Shown piece after piece: positions 7,713 through 16,985 of a DNA stretch of 64,000 nt (positions are counted from its first letter, which is position 1; the number at the start of each line of letters is the position of its first letter). This DNA is from Chlamydiota bacterium. Its GTDB lineage: Bacteria > Auribacterota > Tritonobacteria > UBA1439. The notes below the pieces were generated by a model, which saw nothing but the letters and a program-made list of their open reading frames with translations, had not been told where the DNA came from and did not search any database. Made by a program: the position numbers and the translations under genes. Location: contig JAAYCL010000020.1 of assembly GCA_012729785.1 (NCBI GenBank), positions 1 to 64,000 of the forward strand. Direction: 5' to 3'.

Positions 7713-8603
7713 ATGCGGCTCGTATTGGTTGCGGCGGTCGTGTGCGCGGCGATTTCGCCGGCGCGGGCGGAGGAGACGATCAGCGGGGACGCCTTCAAGG
7801 CATTCAGCGCATCCCCGGAGCGGTACCTGTTGCGCACGGTGGTTTTGGAGGACACTTTCGAGAGGATCGAGCGGGGCTTCAGCCGCATCGAGACGCAGAA
7901 CTACTTCACGAACGACCGATACGTGAAGTTCTTGCTCGGGCAATCCCCATACCCGTGCATCGGGCTGCGGACCCAGGCGGTGGAATCGGGCCTCGACGTC
8001 TGCGGACGCGGCGACCTGGTGAGGGTCCGCGGCCACCTGGTCAAGATCACGGAGAGCCGGCTGGTGGGGCGGGTCCGGGAGGGGGGGGCGGGCTGGCATA
8101 AAAACGATTACGTCTACGTCGCCGGACCGCTCCAGAGCGACTACTACTTCAGCGTCGGCAGCGTCGAGAAGGGGTGGGGGGGGCAGGACCCGTCGGCGGA
8201 GATGTACGCGGAGGGGATGAACCTCCGCGAGACGCACTACGCCGAGGTCCCGGCGGCGAAGGTCAACGTCGCCCCGGGGGCGCTCGTGGAGCGCGCGATA
8301 TGGTTCTCCGCCCCGTACGGCGGCATCGTCGACGATTTCAGCGAGCTTGAAACCGCCGCGGGGATGGACGCCGCCACAACGATCAAATTCGCGCTTGCGG
8401 GGATCGCGATGCCGGGCTACACGGCCAAGAGCGACGCGACGTCGGAGGGGTTGAACGGGGTCCCCGTCGGCACGCCGGTCCGCGTCTACGGCCGCATCAG
8501 GACCAAGGAGACCGGGAAGGGGATGCTGGTCGGGTTTCTCCTCGACCGGATGACCAGGCCCGCTCCGCTCGCCGAGGCGACCGCAGCCCCGGCGAAGCCG
8601 TAG
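7713..8603 (+). CDS. Exported protein of unknown function
   Basis: A clean signal peptide (1-18, ending SPARA) precedes a 278-residue mature protein. Two stretches look like small beta-barrels of the OB type: about 98-140 (GDLVRVRGHLVKI ... NDYVYVAGPL) and about 250-285 (GTPVRVYGRIRTK ... GMLVGFLLDRM). The mature part has two cysteines (82 and 97) that could pair. The OB reading comes from the strand pattern only. The gene starts 13 bases after the glyA stop with GGAGGG before its ATG, so it is probably cotranscribed with glyA, and it converges on the PpiD-like gene. No named family is recognised. Confidence 0.75.
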   Translation: MRLVLVAAVVCAAISPARAEETISGDAFKAFSASPERYLLRTVVLEDTFERIERGFSRIETQNYFTNDRYVKFLLGQSPYPCIGLRTQAVESGLDVCGRGDLVRVRGHLVKITESRLVGRVREGGAGWHKNDYVYVAGPLQSDYYFSVGSVEKGWGGQDPSAEMYAEGMNLRETHYAEVPAAKVNVAPGALVERAIWFSAPYGGIVDDFSELETAAGMDAATTIKFALAGIAMPGYTAKSDATSEGLNGVPVGTPVRVYGRIRTKETGKGMLVGFLLDRMTRPAPLAEATAAPAKP

Positions 8604-8639
8604 CGCGCGCCGCGCGGGGGGATGGACGCCGCGCCCGGC

Positions 8640-10556
8640 TCAGTCCCCCGCCGCGTCCTCTTCGCTGTCGAGGTAGTCCACCTTCCGCGCCTGCTCGTGG
8701 AGCCGGCGGTTCCACTCCGCGAGGAAACGCCCCTCCTCCTCGCGGCGGGCCCGGTCCCGGAAGCGCGCCATCCCTTTCGCGATCTCCTCTTCTGTGGGCT
8801 CCTCGCGCGAGACGAGGGCGAAGAGGCAGGATCCGTTCGCCGTATCGAGGACGGGACCGAGCTCGCCGGGCTTCAGGGCGGCGGCCGCCGCCGCGATCGC
8901 GGGCTCCGCGCCGAGCCCCTCGACAGGGCCGCGGGCGGTGAACGTCCCGGACTCCTCCGTTTTGATCGAGAGTTCGCCGCAGGCGGCGGCGAAGTCGAGC
9001 TGCTTCTCCGCCATCCGCTTCTGCACCTCGCCGTGCAGCCGCGCCGCTTCCTCGCGGGCCTTCAGGCGCCCCTTCTCCGCAGTCAGATCGGCGACGATGC
9101 GGGTGCGCACCTCCTCGAGCGGGAGGGTTCTGGCCGCGATCCTCTCCTTCGGGACGACGACGCAGTAGCCCCTGCCCGGCAGCTCGACGATATCGCTGAA
9201 CGCGCCGACCTCCGTATCGAACGCGGCCTTCGAGAAGTCCATGCTCGGGCCGATCTCCTTCACGACCTCGCCCTCGGCGAACGGGCCGATCTCCATCAGC
9301 TCGAGGGATTTGGCCCGCGCGACCGCCTCGAGATCAGGGGTGTCCACGAGGGCGAGCGACGCGTCGACAACGCGGCGGTACGCCTTCTCCTTCTCCTCAG
9401 CCGCAAGACGTTCCTTCTTGTCGCGCTGGAGGCGGGAGCGGATGCGGTCCCGGACCTCGTCGAGCGGTTTGGTCCCCGGCTCCTGCGTCTCGTCGACCGC
9501 GATGAGGTGGAGCCCCTGCGCCGTCCTCACCGGACCGCCGAAGGCGCCCGCCTCCAGTGCAAACAGCGCGTCCGAGAGCTCCTTCGGCATCTCATGTCGC
9601 TCGACGAAACCGAGGTCGCCCCCCTTCGAGGCGGTCTTCTCGTCGGCGGAGTGCCTCTTGGCGAGCTTCGCGAAGGCGCCGCCCGCACGGAGCTTCTCCA
9701 GGACCTTCTCCGCCTTCTCCGCGGCCTTCTTCTCGGCCTCGGCGGGGTCCTTCCCCTCGATCTTGAAGAGGATCTGCCGGGCCTTCAGCCGTTTCCCGTG
9801 GGCGAACTCCTCCGGGTGGGCGTCGTAGTAGGCACGCACCTCCTCGTCGGTCACCGCGGGCTCCTCGGCGGAAACGGCCCACGGCGCCATCAGGCAGCGT
9901 ACCGCGACCTTCGTCGGCGTCTTGAACTCCGCGAGGCGCGCCTCGTACCGTTCCCGCACCTCCTCGTCGGAGACGGCCACCGACTTCTCCGCCTGCGCCG
10001 CCTCCATGAGGGCGAACCGTATCCGCAGCCTCGTTTCGGCCTCCCGGTACCGCCGGGCGATCTCGGGGTCGGGGAGCCACGCCGACAGCATCGCGAGCTC
10101 GCTCATCTTCCGGATCATCATACTCTCCCTGAGCCAGCCCTCGTAGAGATCGGCCGGCACCCCGGCGATGTTCCGGATGAGGCTTTCGTAGCGCGCGGGG
10201 TCGAACGCCCCGTCCCCTCCGAACTGGGTCCTGACCGCCCGGGCGAGCTCGCCGTCCGAGACGCTGATCCCCCGCCTGCGGGCCTCCGTGAGGTAGATGA
10301 GCCGCTCCCAGGCCATTTGGCGAGCCCGGGCGGCGTCGAGCGGGAAGCCGGACAACTTGCCGGTGACGACGGTCGCCATGTAGGCGTCGTTGAATTCCTC
10401 CCGTGAAACGGGCCGCCCGAAGAGTTCGCCCGCGGGGCGCCCCTCTCCGCCGGAGCGGAGGCGTACGCCGACCCCCCACGGGATGAAGGTGACGATGACC
10501 ACCACGACGAGCACCCACAGGATGGCCTTCATCCTGCGGCGGAAGAACGCGAGCAT
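8640..10556 (-). CDS. PpiD/SurA-like membrane-anchored peptidyl-prolyl isomerase
   Basis: The 638-residue protein has one N-terminal membrane segment (about 9-27, preceded by FFRRRMK), a SurA-N-like helical chaperone region, and a parvulin rotamase domain at about 258-357 (KARQILFKIE, SKGGDLGFV, FALEAGAFGGPVRT, GLHLIAVDE). A second, weaker parvulin-like region follows (about 450-530). The layout matches PpiD, an inner-membrane periplasmic chaperone that helps outer-membrane and secreted proteins fold after Sec export. The start is the ATG at 10556, preceded by GGAAAGGCAGG. It is monocistronic, with its own strong promoter divergent from the ABC importer. Confidence 0.85.
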   Translation of the reverse strand: MLAFFRRRMKAILWVLVVVVIVTFIPWGVGVRLRSGGEGRPAGELFGRPVSREEFNDAYMATVVTGKLSGFPLDAARARQMAWERLIYLTEARRRGISVSDGELARAVRTQFGGDGAFDPARYESLIRNIAGVPADLYEGWLRESMMIRKMSELAMLSAWLPDPEIARRYREAETRLRIRFALMEAAQAEKSVAVSDEEVRERYEARLAEFKTPTKVAVRCLMAPWAVSAEEPAVTDEEVRAYYDAHPEEFAHGKRLKARQILFKIEGKDPAEAEKKAAEKAEKVLEKLRAGGAFAKLAKRHSADEKTASKGGDLGFVERHEMPKELSDALFALEAGAFGGPVRTAQGLHLIAVDETQEPGTKPLDEVRDRIRSRLQRDKKERLAAEEKEKAYRRVVDASLALVDTPDLEAVARAKSLELMEIGPFAEGEVVKEIGPSMDFSKAAFDTEVGAFSDIVELPGRGYCVVVPKERIAARTLPLEEVRTRIVADLTAEKGRLKAREEAARLHGEVQKRMAEKQLDFAAACGELSIKTEESGTFTARGPVEGLGAEPAIAAAAAALKPGELGPVLDTANGSCLFALVSREEPTEEEIAKGMARFRDRARREEEGRFLAEWNRRLHEQARKVDYLDSEEDAAGD

Positions 10557-10595
10557 GCGGCACACCTGCCTTTCCCTCGTTACCGGCGAACGCAC

Positions 10596-10625
10596 ATTAT
10601 AGCCGCAGGAGCGACTTGCCGGCAA
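10596..10625 (-). promoter_or_regulatory. Promoter of the PpiD-like gene
   Basis: TTGCCG (10625-10620) is separated by 18 bases from a perfect TATAAT (10601-10596) on the minus strand. The leader to the ATG is about 33 bases and contains the Shine-Dalgarno. Confidence 0.7.
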
Positions 10626-10695
10626 TGCGGAAAACGGCTGCGAACCGCCGTTCCCGCGCGCGCGGCAGATCGCGGTGGAGAGGCGGGGGAACGGG

Positions 10696-10704
10696 TGCTA
10701 TACT
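10696..10704 (+). promoter_or_regulatory. Extended -10 promoter of the BMP importer operon
   Basis: TGC-TATACT, the commonest -10 type in this window, ends 43 bases before the ATG of the binding-protein gene. No good -35 is visible at 17 bases. Confidence 0.6.
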
Positions 10705-10747
10705 ACCCGCCGACACCGCGGCCGTGGGCCGCTTCGAGGAGGATCGG

Positions 10748-11824
10748 ATGGCGAGACTGTGTGCGGCGGCGCTGGCCCTGGCGCTGTGGGCAATGGCAGG
10801 GTCGGGGGGGGCGGTGGAGCCGGTGAAGGAGATCCGGGCGGGCTTCGTCTACGTGGCGCCGGTCGGCGACGCGGGCTGGAATTGGGCGCACGACGAGGGG
10901 AGGAAGGGGCTCGAGAAGCTCCCGTTCGTCTCCAGGACCCGTTTCGTGGAGAACGTGCGGGAGGGGGCCGACGCCACGCGCGTGATGACCCAGTTCGCCG
11001 AGATGGGATTCAACCTGATCTTCGCGACGAGCTACGGCTATATGGACCCGTGCGCGGAGGTGGCCGCGAAATACCCGAACGCCTTCTTCCTGCACTGCTC
11101 GGGCTCGAGGCGTTCCGCCAATATGACCAGCTACTTCGGCCGGATGTACCAGGCGCGCTACCTCACCGGGATCGTCGCGGGGAAGATGACGAAACGCGAC
11201 CAGATCGGCTACGTCGCCGCGCACCCGATCCCCGAGGTGATCCGCGGCATCAACGCCTTCACGCTCGGCGTCCGGTCGGTCAACCCGAAGGCGAAGGTGC
11301 GGGTCGTCTGGACCTACACCTGGTTCGACCCGGCGCGCGAGAAGCAGGCCGCCGAGAGCCTCATCGAGGTCGGGGCGGACGTGATCGCCCAGCACCAGGA
11401 CTCCGCCGGCCCGCAGCAGGCGGCCCAGGAGAAGGGGGTCTGGAGCATCGGCTACAACACCGACCAGAGCCGGTTCGCGCCGAAGGCGCACCTCACCTCG
11501 GCGGTCTGGAACTGGGGCCCCCTCTACACGAAGATCGCGACGGAGCTTCACGAGGGGAGATGGACGAACGAGCCGGTCTGGTGGGGGATCGAGACCGGGA
11601 TCGTGGACATCGCCCCGCTCGGGCCGATGGTCCCCGACGAGGTGCGGACGCTCGTCGCGAAGAGGAAGCGGGAGATCGCGGAGAAGCGGCTCGTGGTCTT
11701 TCGCGGCCCGGTAAGGGACCAGGGGGGGCGGACGGCGATCCCCGAGGGGAAGACGCTCGACGACGCGGAGCTCCAGGCGATGAACTGGTTCGTGGAGGGG
11801 GTGGAGGGGAAGGCGCCGAGGTAG
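10748..11824 (+). CDS. BMP-family ABC transporter substrate-binding protein
   Basis: This exported protein (signal about 1-21, ending SGGAV) of 358 residues belongs to the BMP/PnrA (Med) family, whose characterised members bind purine nucleosides. Family features include GFVYVAPVGDAGWNWAHDEG, ARYLTGIVAGKMTK, INAFTLGVRSVNP and ADVIAQHQDSAGPQQAAQEKG. The mature protein should sit in the periplasm. It is the first gene of a complete importer with the ATPase and two permeases downstream. It starts at the ATG after GAGGATCGG, and a promoter lies about 45 bases upstream. The substrate is inferred by family only; some relatives handle riboflavin or other nucleosides. Confidence 0.88.
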   Translation: MARLCAAALALALWAMAGSGGAVEPVKEIRAGFVYVAPVGDAGWNWAHDEGRKGLEKLPFVSRTRFVENVREGADATRVMTQFAEMGFNLIFATSYGYMDPCAEVAAKYPNAFFLHCSGSRRSANMTSYFGRMYQARYLTGIVAGKMTKRDQIGYVAAHPIPEVIRGINAFTLGVRSVNPKAKVRVVWTYTWFDPAREKQAAESLIEVGADVIAQHQDSAGPQQAAQEKGVWSIGYNTDQSRFAPKAHLTSAVWNWGPLYTKIATELHEGRWTNEPVWWGIETGIVDIAPLGPMVPDEVRTLVAKRKREIAEKRLVVFRGPVRDQGGRTAIPEGKTLDDAELQAMNWFVEGVEGKAPR

Positions 11825-11938
11825 GATCTTCCCGGACGCGGCGAGACGGCCCGCGGAAATGATCCATGAGGCGTTCACGGTTCACCTCTCCGCCGCGGAG
11901 GGCGAAGGGTATTCCTTCGGGGAAGGCGCGCATTCGGT

Positions 11939-13495
11939 ATGAGGAACGGGGACGGATCCATCGACGCCCTCGCGGTGCGGATGCGCGGCATCCGGAAGCG
12001 TTTCCCCGGCGTGGCGGCCGCGGACGGCGTCGACTTCGATCTGCGCCGCGGCGAGATCCACACCCTCCTCGGGGAGAACGGGGCCGGCAAATCCACCCTG
12101 ATGCAGATCCTCTCCGGCCTCTACCGCCCCGACGCCGGGGAGATCGAGATCGACGGGCGTCCTGTGGCGATCCGTTCGCCGCGAAACGCCCTCGCCCTCG
12201 GCATCGGGATGCTCCACCAGCACAGCATGCTCATCCCGCGCCACACGGTGGCCGAGAACGCGGCGCTCCTGATGCCCGACCTTTCGTTCCTCTACCGCGC
12301 GCGCGAGATCGAGCGGCGCGTCGCGGAGACGGCGCAACGCTACGGTTTCGCGGTGGACCCGGGCGCCCCCGCCTGGCAGCTCTCGGTCGGCGAGCAGCAG
12401 CGGGCCGAGATCGTCGCGCTCCTGCTCAGGCGGGCGCGTATCCTCATCCTGGATGAGCCGACGGCGGTGCTCGCCCCGGCCGAGATCCGCTCCCTGTTCG
12501 CCGTGATGCGCGGCCTCGCCGCGGAGGGGCGTTCGATCGTCTTCATCTCGCACAAGCTCGACGAGGTGATGGAGATCTCCGACCGGATCACCGTGCTCAG
12601 GAAGGGACGGCGGGTCGCGGTGCTCGATCGGGCGGCGACGAGCGAGAGGGCGCTCGCCCGCCTGATGGTGGGGCGGGGATGCGACGCACCCGCTCCCGCG
12701 GCCGCGCGGACGGGGGGGCTGCCGGTGGTCGAACTCAGGGGGATCGAGGCGTTCGGCGACCGCGGCGCCCCCGCCCTGCGCGGGGTCGACCTCGACCTGC
12801 GGTGCGGGGAGATCCTCGGCATCGCGGGGGTCTCCGGCAACGGGCAGCGTGAGCTCGAGCAGGTGCTCACCGGCCTGCGGAAGCCCTCGGCGGGACGGTA
12901 CAGGCTGCTCGGGAGGGAGATGTCGGCGGCCTCCCCCGCGGCGATCATCGCCCGCGGGCTCGCCTGCATCCCCGGCGACCGGAGCAGGGTCGGCACCGCC
13001 GCGGGGCTCGGCGCGGTCGAGAACCTCATCCTGAAGCGCCGCCGCCTGCCCCCGGTCGGGGCGGGGATCCTGCTGCGGGCCGGCGAGGCCGAGGAGTGGG
13101 CGCGGGAACTCATCGAGCGCTACTCGATCTCCGTCCCCGATCTGCGCCTCCCCGTCCGGCTGCTTTCGGGCGGGAACCTTCAAAAGATCGTCCTCGCCCG
13201 GGAGCTCGCGTCCGGGCCGCGGGCCCTCCTCGCGGTCCACCCGACGCGGGGTCTCGACATCGGGGCGGCCGGGGAGGTCCGCGCCGCCCTCCTGACGATG
13301 CGGGACTGCGGGGCGGCGGTGCTGCTCATATCCGAGGACCTCGACGAAATCCTCGCCCTCGGCGACAGGGTGGCGGTGATGCACCGGGGGAGGCTGAGCG
13401 GGGCGATGCGGCGGGGGGAGGCACACCGAGAGACCATCGGCCTCCTGATGACGGGGCAGGGGCCCGGGGCGGAGCGGGTGGAGGCGGAAGGATGA
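11939..13495 (+). CDS. Nucleoside-type ABC importer ATPase with two nucleotide-binding domains
   Basis: The 518-residue protein carries two fused ATPase domains, as in the RbsA/YufO class. The first is complete: Walker A GENGAGKST (45-53), signature LSVGEQQR, Walker B ILILDEPT and the switch His in FISHK. The second is degenerate: GVSGNGQREL replaces Walker A and LLAVHPTRGLD lacks the usual catalytic Glu, although LSGGNLQK is retained. Asymmetry of this kind is common in the family. It powers uptake through the two permeases downstream. The gene lies 114 bases after the binding-protein gene, and its stop overlaps the next start (ATGA). Confidence 0.92.
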   Translation: MRNGDGSIDALAVRMRGIRKRFPGVAAADGVDFDLRRGEIHTLLGENGAGKSTLMQILSGLYRPDAGEIEIDGRPVAIRSPRNALALGIGMLHQHSMLIPRHTVAENAALLMPDLSFLYRAREIERRVAETAQRYGFAVDPGAPAWQLSVGEQQRAEIVALLLRRARILILDEPTAVLAPAEIRSLFAVMRGLAAEGRSIVFISHKLDEVMEISDRITVLRKGRRVAVLDRAATSERALARLMVGRGCDAPAPAAARTGGLPVVELRGIEAFGDRGAPALRGVDLDLRCGEILGIAGVSGNGQRELEQVLTGLRKPSAGRYRLLGREMSAASPAAIIARGLACIPGDRSRVGTAAGLGAVENLILKRRRLPPVGAGILLRAGEAEEWARELIERYSISVPDLRLPVRLLSGGNLQKIVLARELASGPRALLAVHPTRGLDIGAAGEVRAALLTMRDCGAAVLLISEDLDEILALGDRVAVMHRGRLSGAMRRGEAHRETIGLLMTGQGPGAERVEAEG

Positions 13496-14574
13496 TAGTG
13501 CCCGCGCTCGAGAAGCGGCTTCAGGCGACGCGGCCTTTGCGCGCCGCGGTCACGCTCGGCTCGCTCGCCCTCGCGCTGCTTCTGGGCGGCGCCGTGATCG
13601 CGGCGGTCGGCGTCAACCCCCTCGACGCCTACGCCGCGCTCTGCAGGGGGGCGTTCGGGACCCGCTACGGCCTCGCGGAGACGACGGTCAAGGCGATCCC
13701 GCTCCTCTTCTGCGGCCTGAGCGTCTCGCTGGCGCTCCGGATGCGGCTCTGGAACATCGGGGCGGAGGGACAGTACGTGGCCGGGGCGCTCGCCGCCTCC
13801 CTCGTCGCGCTCGGCATCCCCGGCTTCGGCCGCCCCGCCTACTTCGTCCTGATGCTCCTGGCCTCGTTCGCCGCCGGGGCGCTCTGGGGCGCGGTCCCGG
13901 GCCTGCTCCGCGCGCGCCTGAACGTGAGCGAGATCATCACCACGCTTCTGTTGAACTGGGTGGCGATCTACCTCGTCCAGTTCTTCGTCTACGGCCCCCT
14001 CCGCGGGGCGGACGGATTTCCGTTCACGAGCCCGTTTCCTCCCGCCGCCTGCCTCGCGCAGCTCGGGTGGGGGAGGGTCCACGCCGGAATCTTCCTGGCC
14101 GCTGCGGCCGTGCTCGCGCTCCGGTTCGCGCTCGAGAGGACCGTCTGGGGGTACGAGGTCAGGGTGATCGGCGACAGCCCGGAGTGCGCCCGCTACGCCG
14201 GGATGGCGATCGGGCGGAACATCGTCGCGGTGATGGCCGCGGCCGGCGGGCTTGCCGGGCTCGCCGGCTTCTGCCAGGTCGCGGGGGTCGAGTGCAGGAT
14301 CCCGCGCGAAATCTTCGCCCAGTACGGCTACACCGCGATCATCGTCGCCTGGCTCGCGCGGGCGCGCCCGCTCGGCGTGGCGCTGGTCGCGTTTCTCTTC
14401 GGGGGGCTCCTCACCGGGGGGGAGATGATCCAGATCGACCTCGGCGTCCCGATATCGGCGATCAACATCCTCACCGGGTCGATCCTCTTCTTCCTTCTCG
14501 CCGGGGATCTGTTCCTGGACTATCGGGTCGTCATGCGGAGAGCCGTCTCGTCGCGGGGGGGGGCGGATGGATAG
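13492..14574 (+). CDS. ABC importer permease, first subunit (BMP/nucleoside type)
   Basis: The 360-residue inner-membrane permease of the ribose/branched-chain type (BPD_transp_2) has about nine hydrophobic segments. It has the typical MRLWNIGAEGQYVAGAL, LNVSEIITTLLLNWVAIYLVQF and RVIGDSPECARYAGM blocks; the last matches the cytoplasmic coupling loop. It pairs with the next gene to form the channel energised by the upstream ATPase. Coupling is tight on both sides: it begins in the ATGA overlap with the ATPase stop and overlaps the second permease by eight bases. Confidence 0.92.
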   Translation: MIVPALEKRLQATRPLRAAVTLGSLALALLLGGAVIAAVGVNPLDAYAALCRGAFGTRYGLAETTVKAIPLLFCGLSVSLALRMRLWNIGAEGQYVAGALAASLVALGIPGFGRPAYFVLMLLASFAAGALWGAVPGLLRARLNVSEIITTLLLNWVAIYLVQFFVYGPLRGADGFPFTSPFPPAACLAQLGWGRVHAGIFLAAAAVLALRFALERTVWGYEVRVIGDSPECARYAGMAIGRNIVAVMAAAGGLAGLAGFCQVAGVECRIPREIFAQYGYTAIIVAWLARARPLGVALVAFLFGGLLTGGEMIQIDLGVPISAINILTGSILFFLLAGDLFLDYRVVMRRAVSSRGGADG

Positions 14575-15514
14575 CGGGCTCGGCTTCGTCCAGGCGGTGC
14601 TCGCGGCGGCGGTGGACCAGGGCGCGCCGCTGCTGCTCGTCGCGCTCGGCGAGATCATCTCCGAGCGCGCCGGGGTGCTGAACCTCGGCGCCGAGGGGAT
14701 GATGCTGATGGGGGCGGTCTGCGGCTTCGCGGCGTGCGGCGCGGGGTCGAGCCTCCTCGCGGGCGTCGCGGCGGCGATGCTCGCCGGGGGGCTGTTCAGC
14801 CTCGCCCACGCCGTCCTCTCGGTGACGTTCAGGGCCAACCAGATCGTGAGCGGCCTCGCCCTCTCCATCCTGGGCCTGGGCCTCTCCTCGTTCATCGGGG
14901 AGCGGATGGACCTGATCCTGCAGCCCGCGGCGCTCGGCTTCACCGCGATCGAGATCCCCCTCCTGTCGCGGCTGCCGTTTCTCGGCCCGGCGCTCTTCCG
15001 ACAGAACCTTCTCGCCTACGCGGCCTACGCCCTCGCCCCCGCGACCTGGTTTTTCCTCTTCAGGACGCGGCTCGGCCTGTGCATCCGCGCGGTCGGGGAG
15101 AGCCCGGCGACGGCGGACGTGACGGGGGTGCGGGTCGCCGCCGTGCGGTACCTCTGCGTGACGCTCGGCGGGATCCTCGCCGGGCTCGGCGGGGCGTACC
15201 TCTCGCTCGCCCTATCCCCGGGATGGAAGGAGCAGATGACCGCGGGGCGCGGCTGGGTGGCGCTCGCCCTCGTGATATTCGGCGCCTGGCATCCCGGCAG
15301 GGCGGCGCTCGGGGCGCTGCTCTTCGGGGCGCTCTACTCGCTCGACACGAGGATGCAGGCGCGCGGGACCGTCATCCCGGTGCAGTTCCTCCAGATGATC
15401 CCGTACATCGGCACGATCGTCTTTCTCTCGGTCGCCCAGCGGGGGTCGTCGCGGCGCGCGGCATCCGCGCCGGAGGCGCTGGGGAGGCCGTACTTCAGGG
15501 AGGAGAAGGAGTAG
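14567..15514 (+). CDS. ABC importer permease, second subunit (BMP/nucleoside type)
   Basis: This 315-residue permease is the second half of the heterodimeric channel. It opens with GAPLLLVALGEIISERAGVL and NLGAEGMMLMGA, and has FRANQIVSGLALSILGLGLS and the coupling loop RAVGESPATADVTGVRV. Members of this subfamily are shorter than the first subunit, as here. It completes the four-gene importer and converges on the AGCS symporter gene, with only 31 bases between them and no obvious terminator. Confidence 0.92.
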   Translation: MDSGLGFVQAVLAAAVDQGAPLLLVALGEIISERAGVLNLGAEGMMLMGAVCGFAACGAGSSLLAGVAAAMLAGGLFSLAHAVLSVTFRANQIVSGLALSILGLGLSSFIGERMDLILQPAALGFTAIEIPLLSRLPFLGPALFRQNLLAYAAYALAPATWFFLFRTRLGLCIRAVGESPATADVTGVRVAAVRYLCVTLGGILAGLGGAYLSLALSPGWKEQMTAGRGWVALALVIFGAWHPGRAALGALLFGALYSLDTRMQARGTVIPVQFLQMIPYIGTIVFLSVAQRGSSRRAASAPEALGRPYFREEKE

Positions 15515-15545
15515 CCGCGGGGGGCGAACGACAGGAAGGGGCGAA

Positions 15546-16919
15546 TCAGGGACCGCAGAGCCTTTTGAGGCCGGCCTTCGTCTCGGCCGCCGCGACGCCG
15601 CTCAGCAAAACGAGCGAGACGAGGTTCGGGACGGCCATCAGGGCGTTGGCGATGTCCGCGAACGCCCAGACCGACGGGATGGAGAGGACCGATCCCGCCA
15701 TCACCGCGGCGACCCAGATCCTTCGATACGGTTCGATCGCGCGGGCGCCGAGGAGGTACTCGATCGCCTTCTCCCCGTAGTAGCACCAGCCGAAGATGGT
15801 CGAGGCGACGAAGGTGCACAGCCCCACCGCGAGCACCGTCGGGCCGACACGGGGGATGCCGGCGAACGCCGCGGAGGTGAGCGCGGCGCCCTGCAGTCCG
15901 CTCGTCCACGCGCCGGAGTTCACCAGCACGAGCCCCGTCATGGCGCAGACCACCACCGTGTCCCAGAACGTCCCGGTCATCGAGATGAGCGCCTGGTCGA
16001 TCGGCGTGCGGCTCCTGGCAGCCGCGGCGACAATCGGGGCGCTCCCCATCCCCGATTCGTTCGAGAAGAGCCCCCGGGCGATCCCGTAGCGGACCGCGTC
16101 CCGCACCCCGGCGCCGACAAATCCCCCGAGCGCCGCCTGCCCCGTGAAGGCGCTCCGAAAAATCAAGGCGATCGTCCCCGGGATGCCGCGCGCCCCCGCG
16201 AGCAGGAGCGCCGCGCAGCCGAGGATGTAGAAAACCGCCATGAACGGCACCAGGAGGCTGCAGACCCGCGCGATGGACCTGATGCCGCGGATCATCACCA
16301 GCGCCGTGCAGGCCGTCAGCGCGGCGCCGGTGAGCCACGGGGAGACGCCGAAGCTGTCGCGCAGCATCGTCGCGATCGAGTTCGCCTGCACCATGTTGCC
16401 GATGCCGAAGGCGGCCGTCGCCGTGAGGGCGGCGAAGACCAGCCCGAGCCACCGGCAGCCGAGCCCCTTCTCGAGGACGTACATCGGCCCGCCCGCCATG
16501 GAACCGTCCTCCGTCGTGACGCGGTACTTCACGGAGAGCAGCGCCTCCGCGTACTTCGTGGCGATGCCGAAGAGGCCGGTGAGCCACATCCAGAGGACCG
16601 CCCCGGGCCCGCCGGCGCCGACCACCGTGGCGACGCCGACGATGTTGCCGGCGCCGATCGTCGCGGCGAGGGCCGTCATCAGGGAGGCGAACTGGCTGAT
16701 GTCGCCCCGGCCACCGCCCCCGCGGGAAAACGAGAGTCTGATCGCCTTCCAGGTGTGTCGCTGGATGAGGCCGAGCCGGAAGGTGAGGAACAGGTGCGTG
16801 CCGAAGAGGAGCGCGAGCATCGGCGGGCCCCAGACCGCGTCGCTGACGCGGGAGAGGAACGGCCCGAGCCGCGCGTGCGCGGCCAGCCATGCGAACAGAT
16901 CGGCGAAGTCCTGGAGCAT
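15546..16919 (-). CDS. Sodium:alanine/glycine symporter (AGCS family)
   Basis: The 457-residue inner-membrane protein has about ten hydrophobic segments and the AGCS signature around GAGNIVGVATVVGAGGPGA, followed by LWMWLTGLFGIATKYAEALLS and GLFSNESGMGSAPI. These mark sodium-driven uptake of alanine, glycine or similar small amino acids. The ATG at 16919 lies only seven bases after the -10 box and has no Shine-Dalgarno, so the mRNA is probably leaderless. An upstream in-frame ATG (16955) overlaps the -35 and cannot be in the transcript from this promoter. Confidence 0.9.
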   Translation of the reverse strand: MLQDFADLFAWLAAHARLGPFLSRVSDAVWGPPMLALLFGTHLFLTFRLGLIQRHTWKAIRLSFSRGGGGRGDISQFASLMTALAATIGAGNIVGVATVVGAGGPGAVLWMWLTGLFGIATKYAEALLSVKYRVTTEDGSMAGGPMYVLEKGLGCRWLGLVFAALTATAAFGIGNMVQANSIATMLRDSFGVSPWLTGAALTACTALVMIRGIRSIARVCSLLVPFMAVFYILGCAALLLAGARGIPGTIALIFRSAFTGQAALGGFVGAGVRDAVRYGIARGLFSNESGMGSAPIVAAAARSRTPIDQALISMTGTFWDTVVVCAMTGLVLVNSGAWTSGLQGAALTSAAFAGIPRVGPTVLAVGLCTFVASTIFGWCYYGEKAIEYLLGARAIEPYRRIWVAAVMAGSVLSIPSVWAFADIANALMAVPNLVSLVLLSGVAAAETKAGLKRLCGP

Positions 16920-16926
16920 GCGCGGG

Positions 16927-16955
16927 AGTATAGCAGAGGGCGCCGGCAGGGACAA
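16927..16955 (-). promoter_or_regulatory. Promoter placing the AGCS transcript start at its ATG
   Basis: TTGTCC (16955-16950), 17 bases, then TGC-extended TATACT (16932-16927) on the minus strand. The expected start falls at 16920-16919, the first base of the ATG or next to it. Confidence 0.65.
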
Positions 16956-16985
16956 GCGCCGGCGGGAAGGAGCGGCGCCCCCCGG

